From: Thermoanaerobacterium xylanolyticum LX-11
GTDB lineage: Bacteria > Bacillota > Thermoanaerobacteria > Thermoanaerobacterales > Thermoanaerobacteraceae
Assembly: GCF_000189775.2 (NCBI RefSeq)
Contig: NC_015555.1
Location: forward strand, 376,001-440,000
Direction: 5' to 3'
Length of the DNA: 64,000 nt
Shown here piece after piece: positions 26,487 through 35,673 of the stretch (the stretch's first letter is position 1; every line of letters starts with the position of its first letter). The translations under genes and the position numbers were made by a program. The notes under the pieces are model-generated. The model made no database searches, was not told where the DNA came from, and worked only from the letters and a program-made list of their open reading frames with translations.

Positions 26487-26820
26487 AATAAACTCCACTC
26501 CATGATAATAAAGTACGCTCTATAAAAATAAAGTTCGTTCCAAAATTCCGTAGTAAGTGCAAGAGAAATCTTCATTTGCTGCGGGATTTGCTTTTTTATT
26601 GAGGTTAGGGTTAAGGGGTAAGGAAAAGGCTAAAGGAATTGATTTTAAAGGTATTGAAAGACTTTACCCTACTTTTCTTGCACTTTACCCCTAAAAAGAA
26701 CTGACTTTATTTTAAAAGTTGTTTAGAGCGGACTTTCTTATCTGGAAATAAATAGGGAAATAGGTTCGAGGTGAGAAAGGATAAGGGTTTGAGGGATTTC
26801 GGTTTGGAGCGGAGTTTATT
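26487..26820. mobile_element. 334-bp non-coding element with six 15-bp end repeats (IS21-like ends)
   Basis: Six copies of a 15-mer (consensus RGARCGGACTTTATT) flank a non-coding core. Three lie in the complementary orientation at 26487, 26507 and 26527, an exact 20-bp period. Three lie in direct orientation at 26697, 26725 and 26806. The outermost copies, AATAAACTCCACTCC and GGAGCGGAGTTTATT, form the terminal inverted repeat. The core has no ORF; it holds another inverted repeat, TAAGTGCAAGA/TCTTGCACTTT-like. Multiple subterminal repeats are typical of IS21-family ends, so this may be an internally deleted, transposase-free derivative. That family link is inference. Confidence 0.6.
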
Positions 26821-26972
26821 TTAAATATACATAGTTAGTAATAAGGATTTTTAGGGATAAGGAATAAGGAATAAGGATTATATTATAAAACTAAAACTTC
26901 GCACATAAATAATTACTCTGTTCCTTGAAAACTTAATGCTTTGCCAGAAAAAAGTAATAGTAATTTACACAA

Positions 26973-28346
26973 TTATGCACACTTCGGAAGTCTTTCCTTA
27001 AGTTCTTTGGGAATCGCAGCCATAAAAGCATCAAGTAATTGGTCCAGCTGTTCTGAAGATAACGATAGTTTATCTGTTATTGTATCTATGAATACTTGCA
27101 TAAGTAGATGAAAAGCCTGAATCAGCGTAATATCGGACATTTCATCCTGTATGTAGTAAAATATCTCTCCCATTGTTCGTAAATCTGATGATCGACGGTT
27201 CTCTAGTGCAAGCATCATGTATCTGGTAAATACGATTGCTGTATGTGCTGTCATCGCATCGTAAGATAATGAATTGCATTCCTTGCTGAGCTTCAAGTAT
27301 GATTTACACACTTTGAAAAAGACTTCTATATCCCAGCGCTTCCCGTATATACGAATGATTTCGTCCTCGTTAAGGTTCATATCCGTGGTAATAAGTGCCA
27401 GATAGTCTTTTCGATTATTCCTGTTTCTGACAAATACAATTCGAGCAGGAATAGATTTTCCGTCTTTTTCAATGGAAACTTCCACGGATAACAGGTATCT
27501 AGACCTGCCTCTTCTTTTTCTGTTCTGCTTGTATATTTCTGTTAACGGCTGCATTATTCCATTATATAGGTAATGCATCTTTGATGTTTTCTTTGCCATT
27601 GCAATAACATCATAGCCTATTTCTTTAATAGCAATCAAAGAAGAGGGAGAACAGAACCAAGTGTCAAACAATACATAAGATGCTGGAATCATTGCTTTTT
27701 TAGCGGTCTTTATTAATTCCAGAGCTACGGCTGTTGCTTTAGTTTGGGATAGATTCCTTCTTAAATACCCGGCGGAACGCTTGTCCACAGGTATAGCTTC
27801 ATTGATACGATTCTTTTGATTCTCAGTAGATAAAAGACATCCATTGACTGGGATAAAAGTATTTCCATCTGACCATCCGAGTGTAAGTAGGCGAAAGCCA
27901 TATTTGTATGTTTTTTTAGCATGGTCATATACTTTTGCTAGTAGTTCTACTTTTTTAGAGCTAGAGCGTTCGAATAAAGAGTCATCAACAATAAGAACAT
28001 TTACGCGTTTGTCACTTGTTAACCCAGTAATTGTCTCATTTATAATCTGTGCACTAAGCCAAGTGGTAAACCGAATCCAATTAATATGAATAGAGTTTAA
28101 GAATCTGTAAACCGTGTCTTTCTTAAAACCAACCTGATTTGTACCCATTAGCATATTCATATACATAGATCTATTGGTAAAGATCATACAGAATAAGTAC
28201 TCGAAAATAGAAATAACGGGAATACCCTTGCTTTTGTAAGCATTCGATAACCTTAAAGCAGCCGAAATTCTATATTTTTTGAAGAAACTTTTAATCGAAG
28301 TAGAAACCTTATTATCAATTTGGTAATTTTGTGTTATACTATTCAT
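26973..28346 (-). CDS. IS4-family transposase
   Basis: A 457-aa DDE transposase. The IS4 signature Y-x2-R-x3-E-x6-K is present as YGKRWDIEVFFKVCK near residue 335. The first catalytic Asp is in VLIVDDSLFERSS near 115, and the second in VLFDTWFCSP near 228. ATG 28346 follows TTGGAGG with an 8-nt spacer. The ribosome-binding site can be buried in a hairpin formed with 28397-28414. The gene is intact and may be active. Confidence 0.9.
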   Translation of the reverse strand: MNSITQNYQIDNKVSTSIKSFFKKYRISAALRLSNAYKSKGIPVISIFEYLFCMIFTNRSMYMNMLMGTNQVGFKKDTVYRFLNSIHINWIRFTTWLSAQIINETITGLTSDKRVNVLIVDDSLFERSSSKKVELLAKVYDHAKKTYKYGFRLLTLGWSDGNTFIPVNGCLLSTENQKNRINEAIPVDKRSAGYLRRNLSQTKATAVALELIKTAKKAMIPASYVLFDTWFCSPSSLIAIKEIGYDVIAMAKKTSKMHYLYNGIMQPLTEIYKQNRKRRGRSRYLLSVEVSIEKDGKSIPARIVFVRNRNNRKDYLALITTDMNLNEDEIIRIYGKRWDIEVFFKVCKSYLKLSKECNSLSYDAMTAHTAIVFTRYMMLALENRRSSDLRTMGEIFYYIQDEMSDITLIQAFHLLMQVFIDTITDKLSLSSEQLDQLLDAFMAAIPKELKERLPKCA

Positions 28347-28414
28347 AGCATGAGCCTCCAATTGGTTTATTTTTTGATAATTCAATTATACCAAAAATGG
28401 AGGTCTCATGCTAT
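28345..28414 (-). promoter_or_regulatory. hairpin covering the IS4 transposase ribosome-binding site
   Basis: ATAGCATGAG-CCTCCAAT (28345-28362) and ATGGAGGTCTCATGCTAT (28397-28414) are complementary except for one bulge and a minor mismatch. In the minus-strand RNA the stem includes GGAGG and the start codon. Confidence 0.65.
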
Positions 28415-28480
28415 TTTATAGCCAAATAATATTGAATTATCAAGGTACAGAGCTACTTTTATAAGTGCGAAGTTTGAGTT

Positions 28481-28646
28481 ATTAATTGATAAAGCAAAGG
28501 AAAGTAAGCAAATAAATAAAATTATAGCGATTATAGACCCCAATAACATTGCTTCCAGGAAAATATTAATTAAGAATGGATTTACCACACATATGATATG
28601 CGAAATGGATGGATTGCCTGGAGAAATATTAAGCATGAAAATCTAG
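28481..28646 (+). pseudogene. truncated GNAT acetyltransferase (C-terminal part)
   Basis: Translation directly beyond the IS4 element reads ...NKIIAIIDPNNIASRKILIKNGFTT... and stops at 28646. This is the C-terminal strand-helix of a GNAT acetyltransferase (IDPNNxxSxxxLxKxGF). The N-terminal half is absent, replaced by the IS and the repeat element upstream, so the gene was cut by insertion or deletion. Confidence 0.8.
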
Positions 28647-28805
28647 ATGATATCGTCAAAAACTCCTGCAATGAAAAAGCAAGTCCTTCAACGGAGCAGG
28701 AAAGTCGAAGCAAAAAACGACATCTGTTAAATAAAAATCAAGGGTATGAGTCGAATTTAGTGACAAAACTTTTGACAATACTATGTTGTAGGAGGGGCTA
28801 AAGCA

Positions 28806-29314
28806 TGAGTGAATTAATCGATACAAAGATTGAAAAGTTTAAATTAAGATTTGCGGAAAAAAGATGTGGCATTAGTCTTAAGCTTTATCAAAGAGTTGGC
28901 TGAATATGAAAATATGTTGCATGAGGTTGTGGCGACGGAGAAATTATTGAAAGAATCATTGTTTGACCGTAAAGCCGCAGAAGTTATTATCGGTGAGTAT
29001 GAGGATAAACCTGTAGGATTTGCATTATTCTTTTATAATTTTTCCACTTTTTTAAGGCGGCCGGGGATATACTTAGAAGATCTGTATATAAAGCCTGAGA
29101 TGAGAGGTAAAGGACTTGGTAAAATAATGCTATCATTTTAGCAAAGTTAGCTGCAGAAAGAAATTGTGGCAGACTTGAATGGAGTTGCCTTGATTGGAAT
29201 GAACCATCTATTAAATTTTATAAGTATCTAGGGGCAGTTTCAATAGATAAGTGGACTGTGTATAGAATAAATGACAAAGCTTTGACTGATTTGGCAAAAA
29301 GCTTTGATGATTAA
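28806..29314 (+). pseudogene. frameshifted GNAT acetyltransferase, paralogue of 35674-36195
   Basis: The DNA is close to the intact GNAT gene at 35674 (about three quarters identical by eye), but the frame breaks twice. An A6 run near 28857 is one base too long and a T4 run near 29136 is one base too short by comparison with the paralogue. Correcting both gives a continuous protein of about 170 aa containing SFIKELAEYE, RPGIYLEDLYIKPEMRGKGLGKIM and LEWSCLDWNEPSIKFY. The start ATG 28806 has TAGGAGGGG upstream. Both breaks are in homopolymers, so sequencing error must be considered. Confidence 0.8.
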
Positions 29315-29460
29315 GTTAAAATTTGTGATGCGTTTTAGTTGGGAATATTGTTTCCGTCAATAAGTTTTTATGGAATAGGGAAGTCGTGAGAAAAACGATG
29401 GAATTACTTTTTTGTTTATACATGTGAATAAAACATGAAGAAGTTATTTTTTATTTAAGT

Positions 29461-29520
29461 ATGTAAAGTTAACTTGACATTTGACAAATGAATCGATAAA
29501 ATAGAAATGTAAAGTAAACC
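29461..29520 (+). promoter_or_regulatory. promoter with flanking direct repeats upstream of the XRE regulator
   Basis: TTGACA (29474) and TAAAAT (29497) with 17-bp spacing. The promoter is bracketed by ATGTAAAGTTAAC at 29461 and ATGTAAAGTAAACC at 29507. The repeats are candidate operators for the XRE protein encoded just downstream. Confidence 0.5.
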
Positions 29521-29544
29521 TTCCATAAAAGGGAGTGATAATTT

Positions 29545-29745
29545 TTGAAAAACAGGCTGGAAGAAATACGAAAGCAGCGTGGTATTAGGCAGGAAGAACT
29601 TGCTGATGCGTTAAAAGTATCAAGACAAACGATAAGTTCTCTTGAGAATGGGCGATATAATCCATCAATCATATTGGCATTTAAGATAGCTCGATATTTT
29701 GATATGCGGATTGAAGATATTTTTATTTATGAGGAGGAAGAATAA
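29545..29745 (+). CDS. XRE-family transcriptional regulator
   Basis: A 66-aa single-domain Cro/CI helix-turn-helix protein: RLEEIRKQRGIRQEELADALKVSRQTISSLENGRYNPS, then the helix ending IEDIFIYEEEE. TTG 29545 follows GGGAGTGAT. The stop codon overlaps the ATG of the next gene, a membrane protein. Such compact XRE regulators paired with small DUF2178-like membrane proteins are common in Firmicutes. Their joint role is not known. Confidence 0.9.
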   Translation: MKNRLEEIRKQRGIRQEELADALKVSRQTISSLENGRYNPSIILAFKIARYFDMRIEDIFIYEEEE

Positions 29746-30170
29746 TGACTAATAGAAGATTGTTATTTATATTTATGTTGGTAGTAGGGCTGTTATTATT
29801 GCTTTTGGGAGGTTTTGTATTCACATCAAAAGAATTAAAAATGGTTTCCAGCTTGTGTATTGGTTTTGGCACTGCAATATCTGTATTAGGGATTGGCAAT
29901 TTGTTGGGCTCTTTTATGGTATCAGCAGTGGAAGATAAAAGAATAAAACAATTAATAGAGATAGAGGTAAATGATGAACGTAATACAAGAATCAGAGAAA
30001 AGGTTGGTTATATGACAAGCAAAATTATGAATTATGTGATTTTAGTTTTGGTTATGGCATTAGGATTTATGAATGCCGATAAAAAGATTTTATTCATGGT
30101 TGCTTCACTACTTTTAATAGAATTTGCATTGGTTATATTCTTTTCAAATTATTTTTCAAAGAGAATGTAA
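29745..30170 (+). CDS. small membrane protein (DUF2178-like), partner of the XRE regulator
   Basis: A 141-aa protein with four predicted membrane helices (about residues 7-25, 34-58, 93-109 and 113-134) and a charged cytoplasmic segment between helices 2 and 3 with IEVNDERNTRIREKVGYMT. That segment is typical of DUF2178-type proteins found beside XRE regulators. It is coupled to the regulator by a TAATG overlap. Function unknown. Confidence 0.75.
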   Translation: MTNRRLLFIFMLVVGLLLLLLGGFVFTSKELKMVSSLCIGFGTAISVLGIGNLLGSFMVSAVEDKRIKQLIEIEVNDERNTRIREKVGYMTSKIMNYVILVLVMALGFMNADKKILFMVASLLLIEFALVIFFSNYFSKRM

Positions 30171-30210
30171 AAAATGAGCTATAATTTCATTCTCTTTAAT
30201 TTTTGATTAA

Positions 30211-31977
30211 GGTGTCAAAAGTATTTTTTCATCCATGATAAACTGAAAATATGGTAAAATAGAAATATAAACAAAAAGAAATAGAAGGAGCGATACATAG
30301 CCATGGCATTCAAACCAAACGAATATCAACAAATCACAATGGATGACAGATTCTTAAACTTGGATGAAAGGACAAGAAAGTTTGTTTTAAACTCATGGCA
30401 AAAGGCTTTGCTGAAATCATATTTCCAGCAATCAATGAAAAACGCTTTTCCGTATTGTACAGTGACAATCCCGCTTCCCGTCCAAACAGTCCTGTAAACG
30501 CAATAATTGGAGCCCTAATACTAAAAGAAATGTTTAATCTTACAGATGATGAACTATTAGCAAGCATCCTATGTGATGTCCGTTTTCAATACGCCCTTCA
30601 CACTACAAGCTTCAAAAGTCAACCTTTCAGTGATAGGACTTTTAGCCGTTTCCGTGAAAGGCTATATCTTTACAATCTGGAAACAGGAAGAGATCTTCTT
30701 CATGAAGAAATGGAAGCCATGGCAAACGTATTTGTAAAATACTTTGATATAAATCCATCAGTAAAAAGAATGGACAGCATTATGGTATCATCCAGTTGCA
30801 AAAAAATGTCCAGATTAGAGATACTATACACATGCGTAGCAAACATGGTCAAGGCAGTATACAAAACAGGAGAATATGATCATCTCAAAAACATGGAACA
30901 TTACCTAGACGAAGACGATAGAAACAAAACAATCTATCATAGAAAAAACGAAGAAATAACAAAAAGACTTCAAGAAATAATTGAAGATGCCTATACACTA
31001 ACAAAAGAATTAGGAGAAGCATACGCTGAATTACCAGAATATCAGCTATTACAGCGTGTACTAAAAGAACAAACAGAAATAACAGAAGAAGGCAAAATAG
31101 TGCCAGTAGAAAAAGAAAAAATAAGCCCAGATAGTCTCCAAAACCCAAGCGATCCAGATGCAACATATCGCAAAAAAGCAGGAAAAGACCATAAAGGCTA
31201 TGTAGCTAACATAGTAGAAACAATAGACGAAAAAGGCTCCATAATAACCGGCTATGACTATGATGTAAACACACACAGCGATAGCATCTTTTGCAAAGAA
31301 ACGATAGAAAAGCTTGGGAAACAAGAAAAAGAAATAACAATAATAGCAGATGGAGCTTACAGCAGCATTGAAAACATAGAACTAGCAGATAAAAATAATA
31401 TCGAACTAATAACAACAGCCCTTATAGGGAAATTACCAGAAGAAATACAAAGTGAATTTGAATTAAATGAAGTAACGCATGAAGTAGTCAAATGTCCAAG
31501 AGGAGAAAAACCATATAAAACAAGATACTATGAAAAAAGTGGATTATATAGAGCATCCTTCAATAAAAAAACATGTGAACATTGTCCACTAAGAGAAAAA
31601 TGTGGAGCGAAGCTACAAAAGAAATCAGCGTATGTATTGATAACAGCAAAAACAATACAAAGAGCAAGCTACTTAAAAAAGATGTCAACAGAAAAATATA
31701 GTGTACTTCAAAAGATAAGAAATGGAGTAGAGGGTATACCATCAATACTAAGGCGTAAATATCATGTAGATGTGATACCTGTAAGGGGATTAGTGCGCTC
31801 AAAAATCTGGTTTTCATTCAAAATAGGAGCCATAAATGCAAAAAAAGCACTAAAAATGGCAGCAGAGATGGCTGCGGTTTTTTACAAAAATATCAAAGTC
31901 AGATTTATTCTTACAAAATCAGGTAAAAATCGAGCAAAGTTATCATTAGTAGCTTAAAAAATGCTTCTTATGACACT
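30211..31977. mobile_element. IS1182-type insertion sequence, transposase frameshifted
   Basis: The inverted ends GGTGTCAAAAGTATTTTTT (left) and AGTGTCATAAGAAGCATTTTTT-like (right, reverse-complemented) bound about 1.77 kb carrying a transposase reading frame in two pieces. Base composition is A-rich. No target duplication was evident. Confidence 0.7.
30303..31957 (+). pseudogene. IS1182-family transposase with a frameshift
   Basis: The first frame (30303 onward) gives MAFKPNEYQQITMDDRFLNL... up to VLNSW. The second frame then continues AKGFAEIIFPAINEKRFSVLYSDNPASRPNSP... to 31957. One missing G in TCATGGCAAAA would account for the break near 30397. The remainder has FNLTDDELLASI, the Asp-bearing MDSIMVSS and ADGAYSSIENI motifs, and the Cys-rich CEHCPLREKCG. 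I see no slippery heptamer that would suggest programmed frameshifting. The second piece alone lacks a ribosome-binding site. Confidence 0.8.
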
Positions 31978-32065
31978 CAAATCATTTTTTTATTTAGATT
32001 TTTTATAATAAAGTTTAGTGTATAATGGTAAAAGAATACTATTTAATTATGGGGGAAAGCAGAAA

Positions 32066-32530
32066 ATGTTTAAAGAAATGAGAAGAAAAGATAGATCTAT
32101 TGATGACGAACAGGCTATTGAACTGTTAAGAAAAGGACAATATGGAGTGTTATCTACAGTAGGTGAAAATGGATATGCCTATGGAGTTCCTCTAAACTAC
32201 ATATACCATGAAGGAAACATTTATTTTCATTGTGCTGCTGAAGGAAGCAAGCTGGACAATATTGTTTATAACAATAAAGTTTCTTTTTGTGTGGTTGGCA
32301 ATACTGAACCAATACCTGATAAGTTTAGTTATAGGTATGAGAGTGTAATAGTGTTTGGACGTGCGGTGGAAGTATATGATAAGGAAAAGGAGGATGCATT
32401 GGTTGCGCTAATTCAAAAATACTCTGGCGAGTTTATGGAGAAAGGGATGGAATACATACGAAAGAGTGACATTAAGGCAAAAGTCATTAAAATTAATATC
32501 GACCATTTGACGGGAAAGGCAGGGAAGTAA
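32066..32530 (+). CDS. pyridoxamine 5'-phosphate oxidase-like flavoprotein (NimA/FMN-binding split barrel)
   Basis: A 154-aa protein of the family that includes 5-nitroimidazole reductases. It has AIELLRKGQYGVLSTVGENGYAYGVPLNYIY near residue 15, HCAAEGSKLDNI near 57 and KVSFCVVGNTE near 72. It probably binds FMN. ATG 32066 follows GGGGGAAAG. The in-frame ATG 48 bp upstream has no site. It lies at the edge of the acetyltransferase/Nudix island. Activity on nitro drugs is only a family possibility. Confidence 0.85.
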   Translation: MFKEMRRKDRSIDDEQAIELLRKGQYGVLSTVGENGYAYGVPLNYIYHEGNIYFHCAAEGSKLDNIVYNNKVSFCVVGNTEPIPDKFSYRYESVIVFGRAVEVYDKEKEDALVALIQKYSGEFMEKGMEYIRKSDIKAKVIKINIDHLTGKAGK

Positions 32531-32608
32531 CGGTTGATTAAATGAGAGATACACTGTTTAGCCAAATTTATTTTCTTTAAAAATAATTATACGTGGGCGG
32601 GGGTTATT

Positions 32609-33004
32609 GTGTATCCTAATTATCGAATTTCCGTTGAAATTATTTTGTTGCATGAGGGAAAGGTTCTATTGACAAAACGTGCAGGACATTGTAGGGTTGC
32701 TCCGAATGTTTGGAATGTTCCTGCCGGGAAAGTAAAATATGACGAAATTCCCACTCAAGGCCTGTATCGAGAGGCAAAAGAGGAAATTAATTTGGATATA
32801 GAATTGTTGGAGGAGCTATCAGTTAGGAATCTAAAAAGTAAAAGTGGAGATGAAGATATATACAGGGTTGTGTTTACATATCTTGTTAAACCTAAAAACG
32901 ATGATATTTCTTCACTCAAATTGAATGATGAACATTCCGAGTTAGCTTGGATTACAAAAGAAGAACTCAATAATCCAAGATATGAAACGCTCACACTGAT
33001 ATAA
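32609..33004 (+). CDS. Nudix hydrolase
   Basis: A 131-aa Nudix protein. The Nudix box reads G-x5-E-x7-REAKEEINL (near residues 41-63), with the usual final Gly replaced by Asn. The fold begins RISVEIILLHEGKVLLTKRAG. GTG 32609 follows GGGCGGGGG. Nudix enzymes hydrolyse nucleoside diphosphates linked to another moiety. Substrate unknown. Confidence 0.87.
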   Translation: MYPNYRISVEIILLHEGKVLLTKRAGHCRVAPNVWNVPAGKVKYDEIPTQGLYREAKEEINLDIELLEELSVRNLKSKSGDEDIYRVVFTYLVKPKNDDISSLKLNDEHSELAWITKEELNNPRYETLTLI

Positions 33005-33251
33005 GAAATATTCTTTTAACAAAAGTGTTTAAGTAAAGATAAAATTTTTATTTAGTGATAATAGTTTTAAATATGCTGCTATAGATGAAGAAATCAATTC
33101 AAACTAATTGCCATAATTAAATTTACGCGAAAAAATTTCCTAAAAATTGACTCACGAAATACGAGTTAAAAGTAGGAAATATAGGGATTAATTTTATTTA
33201 AGGGAGTATATAAAAAGTTCAAGAAAAGTAAAATGAGATTGGGGTATAAAT

Positions 33252-34364
33252 ATGGAGATAAAGTTTTACAAGATATGTGAAGTAAGCAATACTCAGCTTA
33301 ATTTTGCTGTTATATTTGCTACTTATAAAGGAAAATGGATATTTGTAAGGCATGAGGACAGAAATACGTGGCAAGTTCCTGGCGGTCACAGAGAAAAGAA
33401 TGAAGATATTAATGTAACTGCTTCGAGGGAGTTGTTTGAGGAAACAGGGGCATTAAATTACGAGATTGAGCCCGTATGTGATTACTCTGTTACCATAGAT
33501 GGGATAACTACATTTGGGAGATTGTTTTATGCAAAAGTAGATGAAATGGGACCTTTGCCACATAGTGAGATATGCGAAGTAAGCTTTTTTAAAATGATGC
33601 CAGATTATCTTACTTATGCGGATATACAGCCTATTCTTTTAAGGAAGGTATTAGATTTTTTAAGTGGCAAGATATTAAAACTGCTTGAAAAAGACAAAAC
33701 AAGAAATATTAATATCATCAACTTTATTAGAAATTATCCTATTTATACCTTTGAAACAGTTGGAGATTCAGTACTTGTTAGAGGAAGAAGCGATGAAGAT
33801 TGGGTTTATATTAGCAGTAAATCCTATGATGAGTTCTTCAAACTTATTTACGTATTGGATGGAGATGACAAATGTTTTGCAGCCATTGAGGACTGGATGC
33901 TCCCACATATTGCGAAAAATAGGAAAATAAAGTCACGACTGACCAGTATGAAACTAGTCTATGATTCTAATGTACCACTGCCGACCGTAAAATCACATGT
34001 TGTTGACTTATCAATTGCAGATGCTCCATATATATTCGAGAATTCCAAGTATAAAGAGTATATATCAGTTGAATATATTGAAGATAGGATAAAAAATGGC
34101 ATTGGTCTTGGCATCGAAGATGAAAAATTAGTGGCATGGGCGATAACACATGATGATGGAGCTATAGGTTTTTTGAATGTATTGGAAAATTACAGAAGGA
34201 AAGGATATGGCATGGATGTAACTGTTGCAATGATAAAGAGGCTTCTGGAACTTGGCCAACTGCCATTTGTACATATTGAAGAAGATAATGTAAAGTCTAT
34301 GAACCTGGCATTAAAAGCAGGATTTAGAAAGGATAGGAGGGTACATTGGATAAAATTAAATTAG
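33252..34364 (+). CDS. fusion protein: Nudix domain + GNAT acetyltransferase domain
   Basis: A 370-aa two-domain protein. Residues 10-140 are a Nudix domain with a complete box, GGHREKNEDINVTASRELFEETGA. The C-terminal part, about 255-370, is a GNAT domain with the acetyl-CoA loop ENYRRKGYGMDVT and the HIEEDN-xx-SMNLALKAGF C-terminus. A linker of about 110 residues containing RGRSDEDWVYISS resembles the N-terminal half of some two-part GNAT proteins. RBS GATTGGGG precedes ATG 33252. Neighbouring free Nudix and GNAT genes suggest these functions travel together. Confidence 0.87.
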   Translation: MEIKFYKICEVSNTQLNFAVIFATYKGKWIFVRHEDRNTWQVPGGHREKNEDINVTASRELFEETGALNYEIEPVCDYSVTIDGITTFGRLFYAKVDEMGPLPHSEICEVSFFKMMPDYLTYADIQPILLRKVLDFLSGKILKLLEKDKTRNINIINFIRNYPIYTFETVGDSVLVRGRSDEDWVYISSKSYDEFFKLIYVLDGDDKCFAAIEDWMLPHIAKNRKIKSRLTSMKLVYDSNVPLPTVKSHVVDLSIADAPYIFENSKYKEYISVEYIEDRIKNGIGLGIEDEKLVAWAITHDDGAIGFLNVLENYRRKGYGMDVTVAMIKRLLELGQLPFVHIEEDNVKSMNLALKAGFRKDRRVHWIKLN

Positions 34365-34589
34365 GATTGGGTGTTTCATGAATTTCAAAAAAGACATTTT
34401 TGATCTTAAATTGCAATATTAAATGCAATACCCAAAAAAAGTCATATGGCGATTATTTGGAATTATAAGAGAATACAAAGATATTGTATATGCTTATGAT
34501 GGAATAACTATAGAAGTGTAGATTAAATTTTATGGATGATTAATTGAAATAAATATACAAAATGGTTGACAGAGCACAGAAAGGATGTA
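34365..34589. other. short gap with possible gene remnants
   Basis: 225 bp. Two tiny frames (about 14 and 32 codons; the second has WRLFGIIREYKDIVYAYDG) are present. They are not preceded by a clear ribosome-binding site. They may be debris of a lost gene; nothing else was seen. Confidence 0.3.
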
Positions 34590-35081
34590 ATGAATATGCA
34601 CATTAAACCAATATCGATTGATGATCGCCAACGCATAAATGATTTTATAAAATCTCGCTGGTCTTCAACTGAAATGGTCGTTCGCGGTGAAATAGTCGAT
34701 ATGACAAAATTAGAAGGCTTTATTGCGTATGAAAATGATGAAATTATTGGGTTAGTGACATATAGGATTAAGGATAGTGAATGTGAAATCATGTCTTTAG
34801 ACAGTTTGAAGGAAAATCAGGGCATTGGGACTACTCTTTTAAATAAGATCATTGAAGAGGCAATCAATAAAAAATGTACAAAAATAAAATTGATTACTAC
34901 AAATGACAATATCAACGCAATTCGTTTTTATCAAAAACGCGGATTTGATATGATTAAAATACATCACAATGCTGTTGATGTTGCGAGAAAATTAAAGCCG
35001 TCGATACCAATATTAGGTGATTTTGGCATATCAATCAAACATGAGATTGAGTTTGAAATGGATTTAAGTAAAAAATCATAA
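34590..35081 (+). CDS. GNAT-family N-acetyltransferase
   Basis: A 163-aa GNAT protein. The acetyl-CoA loop is LKENQGIGTTLLNKI near residue 81 and the C-terminal signature TTNDNINAIRFYQKRGFDM near 109. RHNxVDxARKLKPSIP-like sequence follows, as in a common clostridial GNAT subgroup. AAAGGA lies 4 nt before ATG 34590 and 10 nt before ATG 34596, so the exact start is uncertain. Substrate unknown. Confidence 0.87.
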   Translation: MNMHIKPISIDDRQRINDFIKSRWSSTEMVVRGEIVDMTKLEGFIAYENDEIIGLVTYRIKDSECEIMSLDSLKENQGIGTTLLNKIIEEAINKKCTKIKLITTNDNINAIRFYQKRGFDMIKIHHNAVDVARKLKPSIPILGDFGISIKHEIEFEMDLSKKS

Positions 35082-35102
35082 AGAAGAACGGAGAAGCTAT
35101 AT

Positions 35103-35654
35103 ATGGAAAAGGTCTATGAAACGGAAAGATTGGTGTTAAGAGTACTGGATAAGGCTTATGCGGAATTAGTATTAGATTACTATTTGAGAAATAGGACTTT
35201 TTTACAAGAGTGGGAACCTTTAAGAGATGAGATGTTTTACACAAAGGAGTATCAGCAGGAAAATCTGACGAAGGAATTGACAGGCATCGAAAATAAAGAT
35301 TTGCTTAGACTGTGGATATTTAAAAAGAATGTTGACAGCAAAATAATCGGCATAATATGTTTTAACAACATCGTAAAAGGCGCATTCTTATCATGTCATT
35401 TGGGGTACAAATTAGACAAAGATGAAATCAAAAATGGGTATACTACTGAAGCGGTTAAAAGAGGAATTAATATAATTTTTGACGATTTTAAGTTGCACAG
35501 AATTGAAGCGAATATCATGCCAAAGAATAAACCATCATTAAAAGTAGTTGAAAAATTGGGATTTTACGATGAAGGAATAGCATATAAGTATCTGAAAATT
35601 AATGGTAAATGGGAAGACCATATACACATGGTTTTATTAAACGACAAAGTATGA
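35103..35654 (+). CDS. GNAT-family N-acetyltransferase (RimJ/RimL type)
   Basis: A 183-aa protein starting YETERLVLRVL, typical of RimJ/RimL-like acetyltransferases. GYKLDKDEIKNGYTTEAVK near residue 103 stands in for the acetyl-CoA loop, and EANIMPKNKPSLKVVEKLGF near 140 is the C-terminal signature. It could modify an N-terminal amine or a small molecule. RBS CGGAGAAG. The next acetyltransferase gene starts 19 nt downstream. Confidence 0.88.
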   Translation: MEKVYETERLVLRVLDKAYAELVLDYYLRNRTFLQEWEPLRDEMFYTKEYQQENLTKELTGIENKDLLRLWIFKKNVDSKIIGIICFNNIVKGAFLSCHLGYKLDKDEIKNGYTTEAVKRGINIIFDDFKLHRIEANIMPKNKPSLKVVEKLGFYDEGIAYKYLKINGKWEDHIHMVLLNDKV

Positions 35655-35673
35655 TTAGGAGGTGCACAAAATA

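Larger units (their letters stand above)
26889..28480. mobile_element. IS4-family insertion sequence
   Basis: An element of about 1.59 kb with roughly 50-bp imperfect inverted ends. The left end reads AACTAAAACTTCGCAC and the right end, reverse-complemented, AACTCAAACTTCGCAC. Both continue through CTCTGT-CCTTGA-AA. It carries one transposase gene on the minus strand. Flanking target duplication was not clear. It abuts the 334-bp repeat element on the left and a truncated acetyltransferase gene on the right. Confidence 0.8.

Noticed and set aside
26821-26888. Short AAGGAAT-type tandem repeats near 26850-26880 as a CRISPR or satellite
   Set aside because: Only about three imperfect 7-bp units without spacers; too short to be more than simple sequence.
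28598-28801. 67-codon ORF after the truncated GNAT gene
   Set aside because: It is out of frame with the GNAT remnant, has no ribosome-binding site and no recognisable content.
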